Positions 1-7,127 of a stretch of 9,269 nucleotides of DNA are shown here, in pieces (within the stretch, counting starts at the first letter, position 1; the number at the start of each line of letters is the position of its first letter). The stretch is from Thermococcaceae archaeon (GTDB lineage Archaea; Methanobacteriota_B; Thermococci; Thermococcales; Thermococcaceae). The position numbers were made by a program, and so were the translations under genes. Location: positions 1 to 9,269 of the forward strand of contig JAMOPD010000292.1 in NCBI GenBank assembly GCA_027064745.1, read 5' to 3'. Below the pieces are notes generated by a model, which did no database searches, was not told the DNA's origin, and saw only the letters and a list, made by a program, of their open reading frames with translations.

Positions 1-196
1 TCTTACCACAGGGCAGGCATCTGTTTCTATCTTGCAAAGACGAATGAGATTGGGATATGCGCGTGCAGCTCGACTAATAGATATGATGGAAGAAGAAGGG
101 ATAGTGGGACCATATCGAGGAAGTCGACCAAGAGAAATATTGATTGATCGGGAAGAATGGTTAAGGAGGAAGAGTTCTTATGCCGGAGAGAATTGA
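1..196 (+). CDS. ftsK: DNA translocase FtsK, C-terminal gamma domain (5' partial)
   Basis: The reading frame is open from base 2 to a TGA at 194-196 and encodes the last 64 residues of a protein whose start lies outside the window. The peptide contains [20 protein letters not shown] followed by [12 protein letters not shown] and GSRPREIL, the winged-helix gamma domain at the end of FtsK/SpoIIIE translocases. In this family that domain reads the oriented KOPS/SRS repeats on the chromosome and, in FtsK, contacts XerD at dif, while the absent upstream part holds the membrane segments and RecA-like motor. The 3' end overlaps rodZ by 17 nt, and the rodZ ribosome binding site lies inside this gene, suggesting coupled translation. 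Identity is near certain; whether it is the division or a sporulation-type paralogue cannot be told from this fragment. Confidence 0.93.
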   Translation, partial: LTTGQASVSILQRRMRLGYARAARLIDMMEEEGIVGPYRGSRPREILIDREEWLRRKSSYAGEN

Positions 197-1031
197 TTTA
201 AGATCGATCCGCGAATCAAAAGGGATAACGATAGATAAGGTTTTTGAAGATACCAAGATCCCAAAGCGAGTTATTGTAGCTTTGGAAACAGGAGATTTTT
301 CAGATCTATTTCTAAGTCCAGTGTATGTAAAAGGTTTTGCCAAAACTTATGCTCGGTATTTAGGTTTGGATCCTGAAAAAGTAGTAAGGAGTGTGTTCCC
401 AGAAGAATATTTTGAAGAAAGCAAAGTGAAAGAGGAGAAAGAGACTTCTCCCTCAAAAAGAAGTTATCCAGTTAAACAGATATTTTGCATGGTTAAAGAT
501 TGGATGATTTTCATCTTTTCTCTCATCATTTCGTTCCTTATTAAGATTCCCAGACGGATATATATGGGGCTTGTAATAGTTTTCTTGGGAGTTTTTTTTG
601 TGCTTTCTGTTTTCCATAAACAAGTAAGTAACGAGATGGACAATACAACCAGCACTTCGCGAGAAACGAAGTCTGGGAAGAATTGGGAGAATCAAGTTCC
701 CATTTCTAAAAAGAGTGCTCCAGAGGAAAACACGTTAAAAGAAAGTGCGGTTCCAATACGTAAAGATAAGTTTAGCATCTTTGTTCAGGCAACCGATGAT
801 TGTTGGATGAGAGTAAAGGCCGATGGGGAGCAACTATTTGTAGGGGTACTTAGAAAGGGCGATATTGAAAACTGGTCGGCGAAGGATGAAATTTCTCTTT
901 GGGTTGGTAATGCTGGGGCATTGAAGATCAGGTGTGGAGAGAAAACCTACAATAGAATAGGGCGAAAAGGACAGGTAATAAAGGATATAGTTTTCTCTTC
1001 TGATTGTTCTTACCATATTAGAAGGAGATAG
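180..1031 (+). CDS. rodZ: RodZ-like cell-shape protein: HTH domain, membrane segment, DUF4115
   Basis: This 283-residue protein has the RodZ layout. An N-terminal Xre/HTH_25 domain spans about residues 6-67 ([14 protein letters not shown], then [20 protein letters not shown]). A charged linker spans about 80-100, hydrophobic stretches lie at about 108-123 and 127-145, a Ser/Thr/Lys-rich region at about 148-195, and a C-terminal DUF4115 beta domain at about 198-272 ([21 protein letters not shown]). In the family the HTH binds MreB on the cytoplasmic side, and the single membrane helix carries the C-terminal domain outside to help guide elongation-mode wall synthesis. The ATG at 180 is supported by AAGGAGGA at 163-170. 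The two adjacent hydrophobic stretches are unusual: the basic loop between them (K122, R125, R126) suggests the second is the true transmembrane helix with its N side in the cytoplasm. The protein sits between ftsK and rimO. Confidence 0.88.
   Translation: MPERIDLRSIRESKGITIDKVFEDTKIPKRVIVALETGDFSDLFLSPVYVKGFAKTYARYLGLDPEKVVRSVFPEEYFEESKVKEEKETSPSKRSYPVKQIFCMVKDWMIFIFSLIISFLIKIPRRIYMGLVIVFLGVFFVLSVFHKQVSNEMDNTTSTSRETKSGKNWENQVPISKKSAPEENTLKESAVPIRKDKFSIFVQATDDCWMRVKADGEQLFVGVLRKGDIENWSAKDEISLWVGNAGALKIRCGEKTYNRIGRKGQVIKDIVFSSDCSYHIRRR
1022..1027 (+). promoter_or_regulatory. Distant ribosome binding site for rimO
   Basis: AAGGAG lies inside the last codons of rodZ, 15 nt before the rimO ATG at 1043, which is longer than the usual 5-10 nt. 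An in-frame TAA at 1037-1039 rules out any earlier rimO start, so the ATG stands despite the spacing. Re-initiation by ribosomes ending at the rodZ stop (1029-1031) may contribute. Confidence 0.55.
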
Positions 1032-1042
1032 TTTTTTAAGCT

Positions 1043-2296
1043 ATGGTAAGGCCTACCTTTTCTGTGATAACGCTTGGTTGCCCTCGAAATTATGTAGATA
1101 GCCAGTTCTTAGTAAAGGAGGGTATAGATAAAGGATGGCAATATGTGCCTCAATTTGAGGAAGCGGATTATGTGTTTATAAATACGTGTGGATTTATTCA
1201 ACCAGCAGTAAAAGAAAGCGTGGATATTATACTGCAACTCGAAGAGTTGTACCGGGATGGGCGGGTAAAAGAAGTTTGGATTGTAGGGTGTTTGGTTGAG
1301 AGATTTGCAAAAGAGTTAAAAGAAGAGTTTCCATGGGCTAAGTTTCGTGGTTGTATTGATCCTTGTAGTTTGCCTACCCAACCTATTGTCTTTCCCGAGG
1401 GGGGATATGCCTACGTAAAAATATGTGAAGGTTGTGTGAGCTCGTGTAGTTTTTGTACTATTCCAAGTATAAGGGGGCCATTACGCTCTCGTAGGATAGA
1501 GGATGTGGTCTCTGAAGTGAGATATGTTAGCGAAGAATTAGGCAAAGGAGAGATAATCTTGGTTGGGCAAGATACTACGGCTTACGGAATAGACATTTAT
1601 GGAAAGCCAATGTTAGAAGAACTCTTAAAGGCAATACTGGATCAAACAGATGTCAAGTGGATTAGGTTAATGTATGCCTATCCCTCTCGGATAGGAAAAT
1701 CTCTTTTGGATTTAATCGCTCAAAGCAGTAGAATAGTGCCATATATAGATCTTCCGATACAGCATGTAAATTCTGAAATATTAAAGCGGATGAATAGAGG
1801 GTATAGCCGGGAAGAATTGGATTATATATTTAACGAAATGGAACAGCGGGGAATAAGAGTTAGGACTACGGTTATGATAGGATTTCCGGGTGAGGGGAAA
1901 GAGGAGTTTTCCCGGTTACGAAGATTCTTAGAAGAAAAGAAATGCATTGTTAGGATAGGAGTGTTTAGATTTTACCCTGAAGTTGGTACTCCAGCCTATA
2001 AATTACGACCAAGGCCAAAAGAATCTACGGTGAGAGGAAGATATTACCGAATAAGGAGATTAGCTAACGAAAGGTTAAAAGAGTTTAAACAGTTTTTATC
2101 TGGTCAGGTTTTGGAAATAATAGTTGATGGGTTTATCCCGGAAATTGGATTATACCTTGGCAGGACGTACTGGGATGCCCCTGAGATAGATGATCTTGTT
2201 TATCTCCATTCGGAGAGAGAACTATTTTCTGGAGATGTAGTGAAGGCAAGAGTATCTTACTTGAAAGGAGAATTGATTGGTGAGGTGGTTGCTTAA
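1043..2296 (+). CDS. rimO: Ribosomal protein S12 methylthiotransferase RimO
   Basis: RimO is a cytoplasmic radical SAM enzyme that puts a methylthio group on an aspartate of ribosomal protein S12. At 417 residues the length is normal. The N-terminal UPF0004 domain opens with the RimO-type signature TLGCPRNYVDSQ and has the three auxiliary-cluster cysteines C13, C49 and C83. The radical SAM CX3CX2C motif is C131/C135/C138, followed by SIRGPLRSR, which separates RimO from the tRNA enzyme MiaB. Later core motifs are IDLPIQH with LKRMNR (about 235-252) and RTTVMIGFPGE (about 274-284). A C-terminal TRAM domain (about 352-417) would bind the substrate. Extra cysteines at 104, 108, 128 and 301 are present and unexplained. 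Its end overlaps the next gene. The family call is very secure; the S12 substrate is inferred from family membership. Confidence 0.95.
   Translation: MVRPTFSVITLGCPRNYVDSQFLVKEGIDKGWQYVPQFEEADYVFINTCGFIQPAVKESVDIILQLEELYRDGRVKEVWIVGCLVERFAKELKEEFPWAKFRGCIDPCSLPTQPIVFPEGGYAYVKICEGCVSSCSFCTIPSIRGPLRSRRIEDVVSEVRYVSEELGKGEIILVGQDTTAYGIDIYGKPMLEELLKAILDQTDVKWIRLMYAYPSRIGKSLLDLIAQSSRIVPYIDLPIQHVNSEILKRMNRGYSREELDYIFNEMEQRGIRVRTTVMIGFPGEGKEEFSRLRRFLEEKKCIVRIGVFRFYPEVGTPAYKLRPRPKESTVRGRYYRIRRLANERLKEFKQFLSGQVLEIIVDGFIPEIGLYLGRTYWDAPEIDDLVYLHSERELFSGDVVKARVSYLKGELIGEVVA
2264..2270 (+). promoter_or_regulatory. Ribosome binding site for the acyltransferase gene
   Basis: AAAGGAG lies within the 3' end of rimO, 6 nt before a TTG at 2277 and 9 nt before a GTG at 2280. 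Both starts are in frame and adjacent. GTG is the more commonly used of the two and its spacing is good, so it was preferred; the choice changes the protein by one residue. Confidence 0.6.
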
Positions 2297-3131
2297 GCAA
2301 GTATCCGGTCAAAGATTTGACGAATTACCCAGTATAGCCCAGAAATGGGTAGGGCCTTTTTATTGGTTACTCTTTAATCGTCGAAGGATTATGTTTGAAA
2401 ATTTGTCCTATGTTTTTCCTGATTGGAACATGGATCAAAAAAAAGAAATGGCTCGAAAGAGCTTATTTTATATGCTTCTTGCAATATTGGATACAATTTG
2501 GTGGTACGAATGGGTTCACCGAGAAAGAGAAAGAAGTCGAAATTGGCTACTTAATCAATGCATTAAATTTTCAGAAGTGCGGAGTAGGGATTTGATTTTG
2601 GAACGAGGAGGCCTTGTTTGTACGGCCCATTATGGTACTTTCCCTGGGGTTGCTCAATATTTTGCCTTTCATAAACCCACTGGGGTTTTCTTGAAGAGGA
2701 TAAAAAATTCCTATCTTCAGACCTGGGCAGATAAGATAATACGGGAGATGGGGCTTATCCCACTGTATATCAATGAGATAGGCTCGATTAAGAAGGCGAG
2801 AAATATACTCAAGTCTGGTGGTGTATTGGTGGTCTTGTTGGATCAGCATTTTGGAAAAAAAGGACGGATAAAGGTAGAATTTTTCAATCGACCTGCGTTT
2901 GCTGCAGGAGGAGCAGTAGAGTTATCTATGCGTATGAATAAGCCAGTGGTGGCCATGTTTTGTTATAGAGGCGAAGGAGATATCACGGTGATAGATAAAG
3001 GAGTTTTGTGGGAGAGGGGCGGAGATGTTCCAGTTCGAGAAATTGTTCAAAGTTTCACAACTTCCTTGGAAAGTGTTATAATGTCTAATCCAGAACAATG
3101 GGCTTGGCTTCATCGTAGGTGGAAAGTATGA
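2280..3131 (+). CDS. LpxL/HtrB-family lysophospholipid or lipid A acyltransferase, altered active site
   Basis: The protein has 283 residues from the GTG start, or 284 from the TTG at 2277 (numbering here uses the TTG). It matches the LpxL/HtrB/MsbB family: FENLSYVFPDW (about 40-50), the active-site block TAHYGTFPG (116-124), VVLLDQHFGKKG (about 185-196), a conserved VEFFNRPAF (about 200-208) and the terminal PEQWAWLHRRWK (about 272-283). Such enzymes transfer acyl chains from acyl-ACP to lipid A precursors or other glycolipids at the inner face of the cytoplasmic membrane. A hydrophobic stretch at about 64-80 could help membrane association. The oddity is that the catalytic HX4(D/E) motif reads H118-X4-P123, so the acid of the charge-relay pair is missing. 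It overlaps rimO and ends in an ATGA overlap with truA. The family is secure; substrate and activity are not. Confidence 0.85.
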   Translation: MRWLLKQVSGQRFDELPSIAQKWVGPFYWLLFNRRRIMFENLSYVFPDWNMDQKKEMARKSLFYMLLAILDTIWWYEWVHRERERSRNWLLNQCIKFSEVRSRDLILERGGLVCTAHYGTFPGVAQYFAFHKPTGVFLKRIKNSYLQTWADKIIREMGLIPLYINEIGSIKKARNILKSGGVLVVLLDQHFGKKGRIKVEFFNRPAFAAGGAVELSMRMNKPVVAMFCYRGEGDITVIDKGVLWERGGDVPVREIVQSFTTSLESVIMSNPEQWAWLHRRWKV

Positions 3132-3859
3132 AAATAAGGTTGGATATTGGTTATGACGGCACTGATTTTTATGGCTGGCAGATCCAACCGGAAAAGAGAA
3201 CGGTTCAAGGAGAATTACAATCGGCTCTTTGTCAGTTATTAAATAGAAAGGTTTCTTTGATTGCCAGCGGCAGGACAGATGCTGGGGTACATGCTCGTTT
3301 GCAGGTGGTAACGTTTGAGATCGACGCTGTCCGGATTCCACCTGAGAAACTCGCTTTGGCGTTAAATCCTTTTCTACCTGACGATATAGTAGTTTATAAT
3401 TCTTCCTTGACAGCGGATGCGTTTCATCCTCGCAGAGATTGTAGGGAAAAAATCTATCGTTATTTTTTGAATTGGGCGATTAAACATCCGATATTAAATC
3501 GATATTCACTCTTTATAGATGAAGAGGTATGGGATAAAATAAAAAAATTGACTTGGCGGTTCAATAGAGAAGGGCGGTTTTCAGTTTTTGCGTGCAATCG
3601 GGGGGATGGAAGTCATTTGAGTAATCGGGCTTGGAGGGTTTATGTAGGGACTGGAAGAGTCAGCGAGCATATTGGATTTATAGAGTTTAGAAGTAAGGGA
3701 TTTCTGTATAAAATGGTGCGGAGAATGATGGGTTTGTTGTTGGATATTGCTTGGGGAAGATTCCCTGAGATAGTAATAGAAGAGGTCTTTGCTGGACATA
3801 AATTAGAATGGAGTACGGCTCCAGCTCACGGATTATTTTTGTGGGATGTGAAATATTAA
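3128..3859 (+). CDS. truA: tRNA pseudouridine(38-40) synthase TruA
   Basis: TruA converts uridines 38, 39 and 40 in the anticodon stem-loop of many tRNAs to pseudouridine. The 243-residue protein begins with the typical first strand MKIRLDIGYDGTDFYGWQ and carries SGRTDAGVHA with the catalytic aspartate at D51, then EKIYRYFL (about 106-113) and GFLYKMVRRMMGLLL near residues 189-203. Length is normal for the family and no domain is missing. I chose ATG 3128 over the upstream in-frame GTG at 3119. The ATG gives the classic family N terminus, forms an ATGA overlap with the acyltransferase stop, and has AGGTGG just upstream at about 3117-3122. It is the last gene of the ftsK-rodZ-rimO-acyltransferase-truA cluster; no terminator hairpin follows it. 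Confidence 0.95.
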   Translation: MKIRLDIGYDGTDFYGWQIQPEKRTVQGELQSALCQLLNRKVSLIASGRTDAGVHARLQVVTFEIDAVRIPPEKLALALNPFLPDDIVVYNSSLTADAFHPRRDCREKIYRYFLNWAIKHPILNRYSLFIDEEVWDKIKKLTWRFNREGRFSVFACNRGDGSHLSNRAWRVYVGTGRVSEHIGFIEFRSKGFLYKMVRRMMGLLLDIAWGRFPEIVIEEVFAGHKLEWSTAPAHGLFLWDVKY

Positions 3860-3901
3860 AGTATGGAGTTAGTTTAGTGGATTAGAGTTATTTGGGTAAT
3901 G

Positions 3902-3910
3902 AAGGAGGAA
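3902..3910 (+). promoter_or_regulatory. Strong ribosome binding site fixing the hydrogenase start
   Basis: AAGGAGGAA is a near-perfect Shine-Dalgarno sequence just before ATG 3913. It sits downstream of an in-frame TTG at 3892, making that earlier start unlikely. The 53-nt gap after truA (3860-3912) holds no hairpin, and I could not support a clear -35/-10 pair in it. Confidence 0.75.
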
Positions 3911-3912
3911 AA

Positions 3913-5655
3913 ATGGTAAAGGCAGTTATAGATGGGTTTAAAGTAGAGGTGCCGGAAGGCACCACTATCCTTGATGCGGCAAAGACTGTCCAGGTAAAGA
4001 TCCCCACTCTTTGTAAGCATCCGGATCTACCTCCATCAGCTTCTTGTGGGATTTGTATTGTTCGAGTGAAGGGAGCTAATAAGATGCTAAGGGCCTGTTG
4101 TACCCCTATAGAAGATGGTATGGAAATAATTACTAATGATCCGGAGATAGTTCAAGTGCGGCGCACAGTTCTGGAATTGATTCTCTCTAATCATCCTAAC
4201 GAGTGCCTCACATGTGGGCGAAACAATAACTGTGAATTGCAGCAACTTGCTGCAGAGTTTGGTATACGTGAGGAACGTTATCAGAAGATATTGAGAGATA
4301 TACCCGATGATATCTCCACTGGAACTATAGAGTTGCATCCTCAAAAATGCATTCTATGTGGTCGATGTGTGGAGGTTTGTCAGGAGATACAGGATGTGTG
4401 GGCCTTGTCTTTCTTGGAGAGAGGATTTAACACCAGAATATCTCCTGCTGGCGATATATTGCTTGGAGAATCCCCATGTGTAAAGTGTGGCCAATGTTCA
4501 GCACATTGTCCTACTGGAGCAATCTTTGAAAAGGATGATACTGAAAAGGTTTGGTCCGCCTTGCGGGATCCAGATAAATACTGTGTAGTTCAAATAGCTC
4601 CAGCAGTGAGGGTAGCAATAGGGGAGGCGTTTGGTTATCCCTATGGAACCAATCTCACTGGCAAGTTGTATTCTCTTCTTAGAAGATTAGGCTTTAAAGG
4701 GGTATTTGATACATCTTTTGGAGCAGATGTTACTGTCATGGAAGAAGCAACTGAGTTTGTTAAGAGATTTAAAGAGAATGCCGGACCTCTCCCTCTTATC
4801 ACGACCTGTTGTCCATCATGGGTTGACTTTATGGAGAAGTTTCATGCCGATATGATAGAACACTTCTCATCAGCAAAATCTCCACATGAGATGTTGGGTG
4901 TTCTGGCAAAGACCTATTACGCCCAGAAGATGGGATTGGATCCGAGTAAGATTTTCATGGTTTCAATCATGCCCTGTACTTCTAAGAAGTATGAGATTAC
5001 CCGGACTGAGGAAATGTTTGCTTCTGGATATCAAGATATAGATGTCGTGCTCACTACGCGTGAACTTTCTCGAATGATAAAACAAGCTGGAATAGACTTT
5101 AACAATTTACCTGAGGAAGAACCAGATCATATTTTAGGTGATTACAGTGGTGCAGGTGTTATCTTTGGAGCTACAGGGGGAGTAATGGAGGCAGCGTTGA
5201 GAACAGCGTATTATTTAATCACTGGTAAAAATCTTAAGAAGGTCGAATTCAGAGAGATAAGAGGACTTAAAGGGGTAAAGGAATGCACAGTACAGATTAA
5301 TGGTACTGAGGTTAGGGTGGCAGTGGCACACGGATTGGCTAATGTAGAAACAGTGTTGAATAGAGTAAGGGAGGCTAAGGCGAATGGCGAAGAGCTTCCA
5401 TATCACTTTATTGAAGTGATGGCCTGTCCGGGGGGATGTGTAGGTGGAGGAGGTCAACCATATGGAGTCACTGACGAATTGCGAGTGGCTCGAGCTAAGG
5501 GATTATATCAAGACGATGAGCATAGAATTAGGTATTCTCATGAGAATCCATATGTGAAACAGTTATATGAGGAGTTCCTTGGACATCCTCTTTCCGAAAA
5601 ATCTCATAAACTATTACATACACATTATGAAGCGAGGCCAGTATATGTGCGTTAA
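3913..5655 (+). CDS. hydA: [FeFe]-hydrogenase catalytic subunit, group A, CpI/HndD-like domain layout
   Basis: This enzyme interconverts protons plus electrons and H2 at an H-cluster. The 580-residue protein has the full four-module layout. These are a plant-type [2Fe-2S] domain (C34, C45, C48, C62), a His-ligated [4Fe-4S] site (H94, C98, C101, C107), two [4Fe-4S] ferredoxin motifs (C146/149/152/156 and C189/192/195/199), and the H-cluster domain. All three H-cluster signatures are intact: TTCCPSW at 297-303, MPCTSKKYE at 353-361 and EVMACPGGCVGGGGQP at 501-516. The proton-path candidates, cysteine C299 and the acidic MEE near 276-278, are present. Size and spacing resemble clostridial monomeric CpI and HndD. 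It lacks the extra C-terminal ferredoxin domain of many bifurcating HydA subunits, and no HydB or HydC gene is adjacent, so the redox partner (ferredoxin or an NADH module elsewhere) is open. Its stop overlaps hydG by 11 nt. Confidence 0.94.
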   Translation: MVKAVIDGFKVEVPEGTTILDAAKTVQVKIPTLCKHPDLPPSASCGICIVRVKGANKMLRACCTPIEDGMEIITNDPEIVQVRRTVLELILSNHPNECLTCGRNNNCELQQLAAEFGIREERYQKILRDIPDDISTGTIELHPQKCILCGRCVEVCQEIQDVWALSFLERGFNTRISPAGDILLGESPCVKCGQCSAHCPTGAIFEKDDTEKVWSALRDPDKYCVVQIAPAVRVAIGEAFGYPYGTNLTGKLYSLLRRLGFKGVFDTSFGADVTVMEEATEFVKRFKENAGPLPLITTCCPSWVDFMEKFHADMIEHFSSAKSPHEMLGVLAKTYYAQKMGLDPSKIFMVSIMPCTSKKYEITRTEEMFASGYQDIDVVLTTRELSRMIKQAGIDFNNLPEEEPDHILGDYSGAGVIFGATGGVMEAALRTAYYLITGKNLKKVEFREIRGLKGVKECTVQINGTEVRVAVAHGLANVETVLNRVREAKANGEELPYHFIEVMACPGGCVGGGGQPYGVTDELRVARAKGLYQDDEHRIRYSHENPYVKQLYEEFLGHPLSEKSHKLLHTHYEARPVYVR

Positions 5656-7090
5656 TACGACGAAAGAAAAACAGGATACAGGATTTATCCCTCATAATGA
5701 AATTGAGGAGATACTTGCTTCTCCAATAAGAGAAGATTGGACAAGATTAGAAGAGATTTTATCTAAATCCCTTGCCATTGAGACGTTAACTCCGGAAGAG
5801 ACAGCCTATTTACTGAAAATAAAATCTCCTGACATGTGGGATCGAATCTTTGAAGTGGCATTAGAGGTCAAAAAAAAGGTTTATGACAATAGGATCGTTA
5901 CGTTTGCTCCTTTATATTTAGCAAATTTGTGTATAAACAATTGCCTTTATTGTGGTTTCAGAAGGGATAATGAGCTGATGCAAAGGAGAAAGTTGTCCAT
6001 TGAGGAGGTGGTTTCTGAAACCAAGATTTTATGTGGAGAGATTGGACATAAAAGGTTAATTGTTGTCTATGGAGAACATCCAGAAACTGGAATAGATTAC
6101 ATCTGCGATACAATTAAGACAATATATTCTGTGAAGGTGCCGACCAAACGGGGATACGGTTCAATTCGTCGAGTGAATGTAAATGCCCCTCCCATGTCGG
6201 TAGAAGAGCTTAAGCGACTCAAAGAAGTGGGGATAGGGACATATCAAGTATTTCAAGAGACATATCATTTGCCCACTTACGAGTATGTCCACCCAAAGGG
6301 AACTCGTAAGCATGATTATCTCTGGCGATTGTATGTAATGCATCGGGCTATGGAAGCCGGTATAGATGATGTAGGTATAGGGGTTCTCTTTGGCCTTTAT
6401 GATTGGAGATTTGAGGTTTTGGGTTTACTTTATCACTCTCGTGAGTTGGAAAAGGAATTTGGTATAGGTCCTCACACGATTTCTTTTCCACGACTTGAAC
6501 CTGCATTGAATACTCCTTATGTCCAAGAGACTAAGTATAAAGTCAACGACGAAGATTTCAAAAAGCTGATTGCAGTATTGCGATTGGCTGTGCCATATAC
6601 AGGATTGATAATCACTGCAAGAGAACCAGCAAGTATAAGGGATGAGATGATAAACATAGGTATTACTCAGACAGATGCATCTACGCGGATAGGTATTGGG
6701 GCATACTCCGATAGGTTGACAGAGCAAGAGTTAAAACGTCAGCAATTTCAGTTGGGAGATACACGCTCGCTGGATGAGTTGATACGGGATCTTGCGAAAA
6801 TGGGATATATTACGTCTTTCTGCACAGCAGGATATAGATGTGGTAGAACTGGAAAGAGGATAATGTCGTTATTAAAAAGCGGACAAGAAGGGCAGTTTTG
6901 CAAGTTGAATGCGATACTTACGTTTCGTGAGTGGTTAGATGACTTTGCTTCAGAAGAAACAAGGGCAATGGGGGAAAAATTGATAGAAAAGGAAATGGAA
7001 GAGGTAAAAGCAAGTATGCCTCATATGTTTGATAAATTGCTGGAATATTATGAAAAGACCTGCCAGGGCGCAAGAGATTTATATTTTTAA
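5645..7090 (+). CDS. hydG: HydG-type radical SAM maturase (tyrosine lyase) with variant C-terminal cluster motif
   Basis: HydG cleaves tyrosine to supply CO and cyanide, as an Fe-CO-CN unit, for the H-cluster. The 481-residue product has the radical SAM CX3CX2C motif C96/C100/C103 (CINNCLYCGF), then VNVNAPP, GTYQVFQETYH and IDDVGIGVLFGLYD. It also has GPHTIS with H277, the histidine expected to hold the dangler iron, and FQLGDTRSLDE before the C-terminal cluster region. The context right after hydA supports HydG over the thiamine enzyme ThiH. The expected CX2CX22C motif is changed: C393 and C419 are kept at correct spacing, but the middle cysteine is G396 and a new cysteine sits at C399. The start at ATG 5645 follows a weak AAGCGAGG (5630-5637) and gives a normal-length protein; an in-frame ATG at 5627 has no visible ribosome site. 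A HydG-like paralogue with altered chemistry cannot be excluded. Confidence 0.88.
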   Translation: MCVNTTKEKQDTGFIPHNEIEEILASPIREDWTRLEEILSKSLAIETLTPEETAYLLKIKSPDMWDRIFEVALEVKKKVYDNRIVTFAPLYLANLCINNCLYCGFRRDNELMQRRKLSIEEVVSETKILCGEIGHKRLIVVYGEHPETGIDYICDTIKTIYSVKVPTKRGYGSIRRVNVNAPPMSVEELKRLKEVGIGTYQVFQETYHLPTYEYVHPKGTRKHDYLWRLYVMHRAMEAGIDDVGIGVLFGLYDWRFEVLGLLYHSRELEKEFGIGPHTISFPRLEPALNTPYVQETKYKVNDEDFKKLIAVLRLAVPYTGLIITAREPASIRDEMINIGITQTDASTRIGIGAYSDRLTEQELKRQQFQLGDTRSLDELIRDLAKMGYITSFCTAGYRCGRTGKRIMSLLKSGQEGQFCKLNAILTFREWLDDFASEETRAMGEKLIEKEMEEVKASMPHMFDKLLEYYEKTCQGARDLYF

Positions 7091-7127
7091 AACTAAATAC
7101 TAAGGTCTCTAAAACAACCAGGTTTTT

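Noticed and set aside
2922..3341. 139-codon open frame on the minus strand across the acyltransferase-truA junction
   Set aside because: It lies antisense to two well-conserved genes, has no recognisable family features, and its composition is that of a shadow frame.
3860..3912. Promoter or terminator between truA and the hydrogenase
   Set aside because: No hairpin with a T run and no -35/-10 pair with acceptable spacing could be supported; only the ribosome binding site is clear.
3892..3912. Upstream TTG start for the hydrogenase
   Set aside because: The strong AAGGAGGAA lies after this TTG and before ATG 3913, and the ATG start gives the typical family N terminus.
7091..7127. Possible terminator or SAM riboswitch before metX
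   Set aside because: The best pairing is AAAAC (7111-7115) with GTTTT (7122-7126), with a single G-C pair, and 37 nt is far too short for a SAM riboswitch.
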